Origin: Longimicrobiales bacterium
GTDB lineage: Bacteria > Gemmatimonadota > Gemmatimonadetes > Longimicrobiales > Gaopeijiaceae
Assembly (NCBI GenBank): GCA_022428035.1
Contig: JAKMDG010000063.1
Location: 1 to 12,490, forward strand
Length of the DNA stretch: 12,490 nt
Reading direction: 5' to 3'
The translations under genes were made by a program, and so were the position numbers. The notes below the pieces were generated by a model. That model had not been told where the DNA came from. It saw only the letters and a list, made by a program, of their open reading frames with translations, and did not search any database. Shown here piece by piece: positions 7,699-12,490 of this stretch; the stretch's first letter is position 1; every line of letters starts with the position of its first letter.

Positions 7699-9029
7699 GC
7701 CCGAGTCTCTTTCGCCCGAGATGCACGAGCGCGGGCGGCGTCAGCGTGAGCGGGCAGACCCTCCTCGTCGGCGAGACGGGCGACATCGTCTGACATCGCG
7801 GCCGCGCCGACCGCGTCGATCTCCTGGATCGTGAACGAGCGAAGGAAGTGGTGTGTGGACAGACCGGAAAAACTTCGGGCGCGCCCCGCGGTTGGGAGAA
7901 CGTGGTTCGCGCCTGTGATGTAGTCACCGAACGCCACCGAGGCAGCCGGGCCGACGAAGGTCGTGCCGGCGTTTCGCAGCGCTCGGGCCTGCTCAGCTGC
8001 GGCCTCTGTCATGATGGAGAGGTGTTCCGGCGCGAAGTCGTCCGTGAACTGCAGTGCTTGGTCGATGGAGTCGGCCACGAGGATGGCCCCGCACCCAGCC
8101 AGGGCGTCCCGCACGATCTCATGGCGCGGCGTGGTCGCCGCGAGTCGCTCGATCGCAGCCTTGACCCGGGCCGCGATATCCGCTCGGGTGGTGACCACGA
8201 CGCAGGCTGCGTCCGGATCGTGCTCTGCCTGAGCGAGCACCTCGTGCGCGACGAGTACTGGATCAGCCGTGTGGTCGGCGAGGACCAGAACTTCGGACGG
8301 ACCTGCGGGCGAATCGATGACGACCTGCCCGGCGACCTGTCGTTTCGCTTCTGTGACCCATCGGTTGCCCGGACCGACGATAGCATCCACCGCGGGGACG
8401 GTTTCCGTTCCATGCGCGAGGGCCGCGACCGCGCCGGCCCCGCCGACAGAAAAAAGGCGGTCCGCACCGGCGATCGCACACGCGGCGAGGACGGCCTCGG
8501 GAGGACGTCCATGCGGTCCCGGAGGGGAGCAGACCACGACCTGGTCCACTCCGGCGGCTCGTGCCGGTACGACACCCATGAGCACCGAGCTCGGGTAGGC
8601 GGCGGTCCCGCCGGGGGCGTAGACGCCCACGCGCTCGAGCGCGACCCAGCTGCGTGTGATGCGCACGCCTGGTTCGATATCGACCGTCACGCCTTGTGGG
8701 AGTTGCGCCTCATGAAAGCGACGAATGTTCGTGGCAGCCCGCTCAAGCGCAGAGCGCACGTCGGGTTGAAGTCGCTCGACGGCCAGAGCCCACTCGGAAC
8801 TCGGGACCTCCACCACCAGTCCTTCTACGCCGTCGAATCGTGCAGCCATCTCGATCAGGGCCACGTCGCCTTTGCTTCGGACGTTGGCCATCAGTGATGC
8901 AACTGCGTCCGATACGCCCGCTTCCGCCATGGGCTCACGCTGGATCAATGTGGTCCGATCCGCGTCGGTCAGGTCCGAGATTCGGCCAGCCACCCGAAAC
9001 GTGAGGTCGGGGACGTTCACGTCGGTCAT
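7695..9029 (-). CDS. hisD: histidinol dehydrogenase
   Basis: HisD (444 residues, normal length) oxidises L-histidinol twice with NAD+ to L-histidine, the last two steps of the pathway. Diagnostic segments are RVGVYAPGGTAAYPSSVLM (133-151), FSVGGAGAVAALAHGTE (193-209), AIVGPGNRWV (216-225), IDSPAGPSEVLVLAD (238-252), LAQAEHDPDA (265-274) with zinc-site Gln267 and His270, FAPEHL (332-337) with catalytic Glu335 and His336, GDYITGANHVLPT (368-380) with Asp369, and the C-terminal EGLPAHADAA containing His428. The expected zinc and catalytic residues are thus all present. The start ATG at 9029 overlaps the hisG stop by ATGA, with AAAGG about 7 bases upstream. The gene ends in an ATGA overlap with hisC. 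Confidence 0.97.
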   Translation of the reverse strand: MTDVNVPDLTFRVAGRISDLTDADRTTLIQREPMAEAGVSDAVASLMANVRSKGDVALIEMAARFDGVEGLVVEVPSSEWALAVERLQPDVRSALERAATNIRRFHEAQLPQGVTVDIEPGVRITRSWVALERVGVYAPGGTAAYPSSVLMGVVPARAAGVDQVVVCSPPGPHGRPPEAVLAACAIAGADRLFSVGGAGAVAALAHGTETVPAVDAIVGPGNRWVTEAKRQVAGQVVIDSPAGPSEVLVLADHTADPVLVAHEVLAQAEHDPDAACVVVTTRADIAARVKAAIERLAATTPRHEIVRDALAGCGAILVADSIDQALQFTDDFAPEHLSIMTEAAAEQARALRNAGTTFVGPAASVAFGDYITGANHVLPTAGRARSFSGLSTHHFLRSFTIQEIDAVGAAAMSDDVARLADEEGLPAHADAARARASRAKETRA

Positions 9030-9907
9030 GGCATCAGCCTTTCGATACGGGTGACGAGGATTCCTTCCGCACCGAGCTCCTTGAGCTGTGAGATCGTCTG
9101 ATAGACACGATCCGCGTCCACGACTGCATGCGCTGCCACCCAGTCACCGGAGTCGAGGACCTCTACAATTGTCGGTCCTGAAAGCCCGGGAATGACCGCG
9201 CGGACCTCCTCTAATCGGGCCGTGGGCACATTGGTCATCAAATAGCGTTTCTCCTGAGCGCGGATCACGGATTCAAGCGCGTTGGAGAGCTCATCGATCG
9301 CGGTGCGCGTGCGCGTGTCGGCAAGCGCAGCCGGTGAGGCAACGAGTCGGGCGGTAGACCACATGATCGTTTCGACCTCGCGGAGGCCGTTGACGCGCAG
9401 GGTAGAGCCGGTGGAGACGAGATCGACGATGACGTCCGCGACGCCCAGGTGAGGAGCGATCTCCGCCGCGCCACCAACCGGGGCGATCTGGATCTCTGTG
9501 CCGATGCGTTCAAAGTACCGGCGTGCGATCGCCGGGAACGAGGTTGCGACCCGTGTACCGGCTGGAAGATCGCTCGCTCGCTCTACGCGGGCTTCGTCCT
9601 TTACCGCGATAGCCAGTCTGCAGCGCCCAAAACCGAGGTCGAGGACCTCCTCGATGTCACGCCCGCTCTCTGCGACAAGGTCGGCGCCGGTCACACCGAT
9701 TTCGGCCGCACCGTCTGCGATGTACTCGGGCACGTCTCCGGCTCGGACGAAGATTGCCTCGAACTCACCGCCGAGCGACGCAACGAGTGCGCGATCTGCG
9801 CGAAAGGCGGCCTTGAGGCCCGCCTGCTCGAAGAGCGCGAGCGATCGTTCGGAGAGACGACCCTTATTGGGGAGTGCAACGCGGATCGCGCGGGGTTCGG
9901 TAGTCAT
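9026..9907 (-). CDS. hisG: ATP phosphoribosyltransferase, long form
   Basis: HisG catalyses the committed first step, joining PRPP and ATP to phosphoribosyl-ATP, and is normally feedback-inhibited by histidine. With the ATG at 9907 it has 293 residues. VALPNKGRLSE (10-20) opens the catalytic domain, VTGADLV is at 72-78, and the PRPP loop DVIVDLVSTGSTLRVNG is at 158-174. The C-terminal HisG_C domain (about 218-293, beginning near YLMTNVPTARL and including LVTRIERL) marks the long, self-regulated form that does not need HisZ. An in-frame ATG at 9919 would add four residues. I prefer 9907 because a weak GGA lies about 8 bases upstream, but neither start has a strong Shine-Dalgarno. It is the first structural gene of the operon, 50 bases after the attenuator T-run, and overlaps hisD by ATGA. 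Confidence 0.95.
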   Translation of the reverse strand: MTTEPRAIRVALPNKGRLSERSLALFEQAGLKAAFRADRALVASLGGEFEAIFVRAGDVPEYIADGAAEIGVTGADLVAESGRDIEEVLDLGFGRCRLAIAVKDEARVERASDLPAGTRVATSFPAIARRYFERIGTEIQIAPVGGAAEIAPHLGVADVIVDLVSTGSTLRVNGLREVETIMWSTARLVASPAALADTRTRTAIDELSNALESVIRAQEKRYLMTNVPTARLEEVRAVIPGLSGPTIVEVLDSGDWVAAHAVVDADRVYQTISQLKELGAEGILVTRIERLMP

Positions 9908-9957
9908 GGCTCTATCCATGTGATCGGTTCAGGTCGGATCGGCCCGGAACGAGTCGC

Positions 9958-9992
9958 AAAAAAAATCGCGCCCCGTCCGAGACGGGCCGCGA
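9958..9992 (-). terminator. his attenuator terminator hairpin (3:4 stem with T8)
   Basis: On the minus strand, TCGCG (9992-9988) pairs with CGCGA (9970-9966). One G-G mismatch follows, then CCCGTC (9986-9981) pairs with GACGGG (9977-9972), leaving a 3-base loop at 9980-9978. Eight T residues follow immediately (9965-9958). This is a textbook Rho-independent terminator, placed upstream of hisG rather than at an operon end. It lies 30 bases after the stop of the His-rich leader ORF, so it should act as a transcription attenuator. Confidence 0.92.
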
Positions 9993-10022
9993 AGGGTCAT
10001 GCTGGCAGATCGGAACGTCCGG

Positions 10023-10094
10023 CTACAGCAGCCTCTCGCCACCCGTTGAGGTCGCGTGATGGTGATGATGTCGGGCGTGGATCAGATTCATCAT
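10023..10094 (-). CDS. hisL: his operon leader peptide (five consecutive His codons)
   Basis: This 23-codon ORF begins with ATG ATG (10094 or 10091) and ends at TAG (10025-10023). It starts MMNLIHAR, continues with five histidines (codons CAT CAT CAC CAT CAC, 10070-10056), then ATSTGGERLL. Counting the earlier His6, six of its first 13 residues are His. It ends 30 bases before the attenuator hairpin and 115 bases before hisG, the expected arrangement for a his leader peptide such as the enterobacterial one. The product itself probably has no function; its translation senses charged tRNA-His. No Shine-Dalgarno precedes either ATG (the upstream bases read TTTTCCGCCTT), so the mRNA may be leaderless. 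An in-frame GTG at 10127 is an alternative start that would add 11 residues. Confidence 0.87.
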   Translation of the reverse strand: MMNLIHARHHHHHATSTGGERLL

Positions 10095-10103
10095 AAGGCG
10101 GAA

Positions 10104-10132
10104 AAGCTCGAAAGTGTCGCCGAGCACGTCAA
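10104..10132 (-). promoter_or_regulatory. candidate his operon promoter
   Basis: On the minus strand a good -35-like hexamer TTGACG (10132-10127) is followed, after 17 bases, by GAGCTT (10109-10104), a poor match to a -10 box. A start site 6-8 bases further on would fall at about 10098-10096, only 2-4 bases before the leader-peptide ATG at 10094. This fits the absence of a Shine-Dalgarno there. The weak -10 keeps confidence low. Confidence 0.35.
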
Positions 10133-10150
10133 CCCGCTTGGTGATCGTTT

Positions 10151-10156
10151 TATCAT
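10151..10156 (+). promoter_or_regulatory. candidate -10 element of the uvrA promoter
   Basis: TATCAT at 10151-10156 matches the -10 consensus at five of six positions and ends 6 bases before the uvrA ATG at 10163. A start site at the usual distance would coincide with the A of the ATG, giving a leaderless transcript. No Shine-Dalgarno is present and no clear -35 hexamer is seen at 16-18 bases. No recognisable LexA-type palindrome was found here. Confidence 0.35.
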
Positions 10157-10162
10157 CCCCGC

Positions 10163-12490
10163 ATGAACGATCCGATTCGGATCCGGGGAGCCCGGCAGCA
10201 TAACCTCAAGGAGATCGACCTCGATCTCCCGCGCCGTGCGTTCACCGTGATCACTGGTCCATCAGGATCCGGGAAGAGTTCGCTCGCCCTGGACACCCTC
10301 TTCGCGGAAGGTCAGCGTCGCTACGTCGAGTCGCTGTCGACCTATGCCAAGCAATTCCTGGAGCGGATGGAGAAGCCGGATGTCGACTCCGTAGAGGGAA
10401 TCTCTCCGGCTGTCGCGATCGAGCAGAAGAACCCGACCAAATCGAGCAGGTCGACCGTCGGTACAGCGACGGAGGTCTACGACTACATGCGCCTGCTCTG
10501 GGCGCGTGTCGGACGCACGCACTGCCCTGAGTGCGATCGTCACGTCCAGCCGGATACGGTATCTACCGCGGTGGATCGGGTGCTCGAGCTCGGATCCGGC
10601 GCACGGATTCAGGTTGCCTTCCCTCTCCCGCGGAGCGCGGAGATCAAGCACGAGCTGGTCGTCGCGAACCTCAGGACTCTCGGGTTCGTCCGCCTGCTCG
10701 TAGACGGACAACCCGTCGACATTTCGGGGCCGGAAGCGGATACACCCGGCGACCTCGGACGCGATCTCACCGACTCTGACGAGCTGCTGGTCGTCGTCGA
10801 TCGCATCAAGACCGATCCCAGAGACACCGACCGCCTGGCCGACTCTCTGGGGACGTGTTTTTTCGAAGGAGAGGGGGAGGCTGTGGTCCTCACTGCAGGT
10901 GACGATACACTCCCCGACCGGTTGCTCTTCACGGAACACTTTCGCTGCCCAGACCACCCCGAGGTGGTGTTCCTGGAGCCCACGCCGCAACTCTTTTCCT
11001 TCAACAACCCGTACGGGACGTGCTCCCTGTGCACCGGCTTTGGCGCGACGCTCGACTACGATTCGGAGCTCATCATCCCGGTGCCAGAGCGATCATTAGC
11101 AAACGATGTGGTCGATCCATGGTCCGCGCCTCGGTATAAGCGGGAACGCACCAAACTGAAAGAGTTCGCGACCAAGTGTGGCGTCTCGCTCTCCTCGCCG
11201 TGGAACGAACTCCCGGAAAAGTTCAGGACGGAGGTCCTCCACGGAACCAAGGGCTTCAAGGGGGTGATCCCGTTCCTCGTCTCCCGTGAGAAGAAGCGCT
11301 ACAAGCAATACATCAGGGTCTGGCTCCGGAAGTACCAGGCGCCGAAGACATGCAGAGAGTGCGGGGGCGCGCGCGTGCGTCCCGAGGCGCTCAACGTTCG
11401 GGTGTCCGGCCGGACGATCGGTGAGGTGTCCGAGTTGCCGCTGGAAGACCTCGCTCCATGGCTGGCTGGGCTCGAGCTCTCGGAGATGGAAGCGCAGATC
11501 GCGGAGACGATCATGCGCGAGCTCACGTCGCGCGTCGGATTCCTCGTGGACGTCGGACTCGGATATCTGTCCATGAGTCGGCAGATGCGCACGCTCTCCG
11601 GTGGAGAAGCGCAGCGCATCAATCTCGCGAATTCGCTTGGCTCAGCCCTGGTAGACACGCTCTACGTTCTCGATGAGCCGACGGTGGGACTGCACCCGCG
11701 TGACACGGGTGCACTTCTCGATCTTCTGCAGAGACTCCGGGCTGCCGGCAATACGGTCGTGGTCGTTGAGCACGACACGCAGGCGATCCGCGCTTCCGAC
11801 CATGTTGTCGAACTCGGGCCAGCCTCAGGCGAGTATGGTGGACAGATTGTCTTTGAAGGCACGGCGGATGAGTTGGAGGCCGTGGATACGGTAACGGGTC
11901 GCTATCTGTCGGGCCGCTCGCCGATTGATGGTGCCGAGCGTCCGCGTTCCATCGATGGACCAGCGCTCGTCCTCCGGGGCGCTACACAGCACAATCTCCA
12001 GGATGTCGACGTGGAGATCCCGCTTGGCACGCTGACCCTGGTTACAGGCGTGTCGGGTTCGGGCAAATCGACGCTGATCCATGACGTGCTGTATCGGGCG
12101 GCGGAGCGGGAGATGGGCTCGGGCGAGACGAGTGCGAAAGAGCACCTGGGGGAGGTCGTAGGGGACTACTCCTCCCTCGAGGGGCTCGCGAACCTCGACG
12201 AGGTAGTGCTGGTAGACCAGGCACCGATCGGGCGAACTCCCCGCTCGAATCCCGTGACGTACATCAAGGCGTGGGACGCGGTCCGAAAGCTCTTCGCCGC
12301 CGCACCGATTTCACAGGAACGAGGCTACACCCCGGGACATTTCAGCTTCAACGTAGAAGGTGGCCGCTGCGAGGAGTGCAAGGGCGCGGGGGCTGTGGAG
12401 GTCGAGATGATCTTCATGGCCGATGTCTATGTGCCGTGCGAGGCATGTGGAGGTCGTCGGTACAAGCGGGAGGTCCTCGACGTGAAGGTC
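10163..12490 (+). CDS. uvrA: UvrABC system protein A, 3' end outside window
   Basis: The frame is open from ATG 10163 to the window edge (776 codons; the family usually has about 940 or more). UvrA is the damage-recognition ATPase of nucleotide excision repair and loads UvrB. Visible in order are: Walker A GPSGSGKSS (32-40), the AIEQKNP and RSTVGTATEVYDY segments, CPEC (121-124), FSFNNPYGTCSLC (278-290), CRECGGARVRPEA (397-409), signature LSGGEAQR (478-485), Walker B YVLDEP with Glu505, EHD at 536-538, the second Walker A GVSGSGKST (629-637), and the C-terminal zinc finger C736-x2-C739-x19-C759-x2-C762. The second signature and Walker B lie beyond the edge. The first zinc module reads C262-x2-H265 with C287-x2-C290, so one Cys is replaced by His. 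The middle region (about 300-400, with a KRYKQYIRVWLRKY block) resembles a divergent UvrA clade rather than E. coli UvrA. There is no Shine-Dalgarno at the ATG. Confidence 0.95.
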   Translation, partial: MNDPIRIRGARQHNLKEIDLDLPRRAFTVITGPSGSGKSSLALDTLFAEGQRRYVESLSTYAKQFLERMEKPDVDSVEGISPAVAIEQKNPTKSSRSTVGTATEVYDYMRLLWARVGRTHCPECDRHVQPDTVSTAVDRVLELGSGARIQVAFPLPRSAEIKHELVVANLRTLGFVRLLVDGQPVDISGPEADTPGDLGRDLTDSDELLVVVDRIKTDPRDTDRLADSLGTCFFEGEGEAVVLTAGDDTLPDRLLFTEHFRCPDHPEVVFLEPTPQLFSFNNPYGTCSLCTGFGATLDYDSELIIPVPERSLANDVVDPWSAPRYKRERTKLKEFATKCGVSLSSPWNELPEKFRTEVLHGTKGFKGVIPFLVSREKKRYKQYIRVWLRKYQAPKTCRECGGARVRPEALNVRVSGRTIGEVSELPLEDLAPWLAGLELSEMEAQIAETIMRELTSRVGFLVDVGLGYLSMSRQMRTLSGGEAQRINLANSLGSALVDTLYVLDEPTVGLHPRDTGALLDLLQRLRAAGNTVVVVEHDTQAIRASDHVVELGPASGEYGGQIVFEGTADELEAVDTVTGRYLSGRSPIDGAERPRSIDGPALVLRGATQHNLQDVDVEIPLGTLTLVTGVSGSGKSTLIHDVLYRAAEREMGSGETSAKEHLGEVVGDYSSLEGLANLDEVVLVDQAPIGRTPRSNPVTYIKAWDAVRKLFAAAPISQERGYTPGHFSFNVEGGRCEECKGAGAVEVEMIFMADVYVPCEACGGRRYKREVLDVKV

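Larger units (their letters stand above)
9958..10094 (-). promoter_or_regulatory. his operon transcription attenuator (leader RNA with mutually exclusive hairpins)
   Basis: The leader RNA has four pairing segments. Segment 1 is CCACGCCCG (10080-10072). Segment 2 is ACGGGTGGCGA (10046-10036). Segment 3 is TCGCGGCCCGT (9992-9982). Segment 4 is the 3' arm of the terminator (9977-9966). Segments 1:2 form 7 base pairs with a 2-base bulge, and the five His codons sit in the loop. Segments 2:3 form 9 Watson-Crick pairs, one G-U and one mismatch, an antiterminator that excludes 3:4. By the known enterobacterial his mechanism, a ribosome stalled at His codons breaks 1:2, allows 2:3 and permits transcription into hisG. 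A ribosome reaching the stop codon covers part of segment 2, so 3:4 terminates. The pairings are seen directly; the regulation is inferred. Confidence 0.85.

Noticed and set aside
7848..8897. Long plus-strand ORF (349 codons) opposite hisD
   Set aside because: It is antisense to a fully convincing hisD. Its composition is Arg/Gly/Asp-rich as expected of a GC-rich shadow frame, and no family motif is seen.
9908..9957. Possible second regulatory element between the attenuator T-run and hisG
   Set aside because: Only short imperfect repeats (GATC-containing) were seen; nothing beyond a 5' untranslated segment can be supported.
10262..10990. Minus-strand ORF of 242 codons opposite uvrA
   Set aside because: It is an antisense shadow of the UvrA reading frame, which is intact with all motifs; no recognisable domain in this frame.

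Overview
The window looks like chromosomal DNA from a GC-rich bacterium. The protein sequences, especially the ABC exporter N-terminus, the HisA/HisC variants and the UvrA type, suggest Gemmatimonadota or a related phylum. That assignment is inference from remembered family resemblance, not a search. No mobile element, tRNA, rRNA, CRISPR array or integration signature was seen. Coding density is very high.

Layout, left to right. At 1-1437 (+) is the 3' part of a gene for a DUF4015-type putative glycoside hydrolase (TIM-barrel family). Seven bases beyond its stop, and convergent with it, the minus strand carries an ABC exporter half-transporter (1445-3241). To its right, all read on the minus strand, is a compact histidine operon. 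In transcription order it is leader peptide hisL, hisG, hisD, hisC, hisH, hisA, hisB, hisF, hisIE, with the exporter gene 58 bases after hisIE. Each of the seven junctions from hisG to hisIE is a stop/start overlap: six are ATGA and one is TGATG. From 10163 to the right edge (+) runs divergently transcribed uvrA, complete at the 5' end and cut at the 3' end.

The his genes supply every step from PRPP + ATP to histidine except histidinol-phosphate phosphatase. HisB is the short monofunctional dehydratase, so that enzyme must be encoded elsewhere. HisG is the long form with its own C-terminal regulatory domain, so HisZ is not needed.

The most interesting element is the 255-base hisG/uvrA intergenic region. 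On the hisG strand it contains a short ORF with five consecutive His codons. A GC-rich hairpin followed by eight T residues lies downstream, and an upstream segment can pair either with the 5' arm of that terminator or with a segment just before the His codons. Together these form a full enterobacterial-style his transcription attenuator, here in what appears to be a distant lineage. The leader ORF and uvrA both lack Shine-Dalgarno sequences, which hints at leaderless transcripts on both sides. Several his junctions do carry good Shine-Dalgarno motifs.
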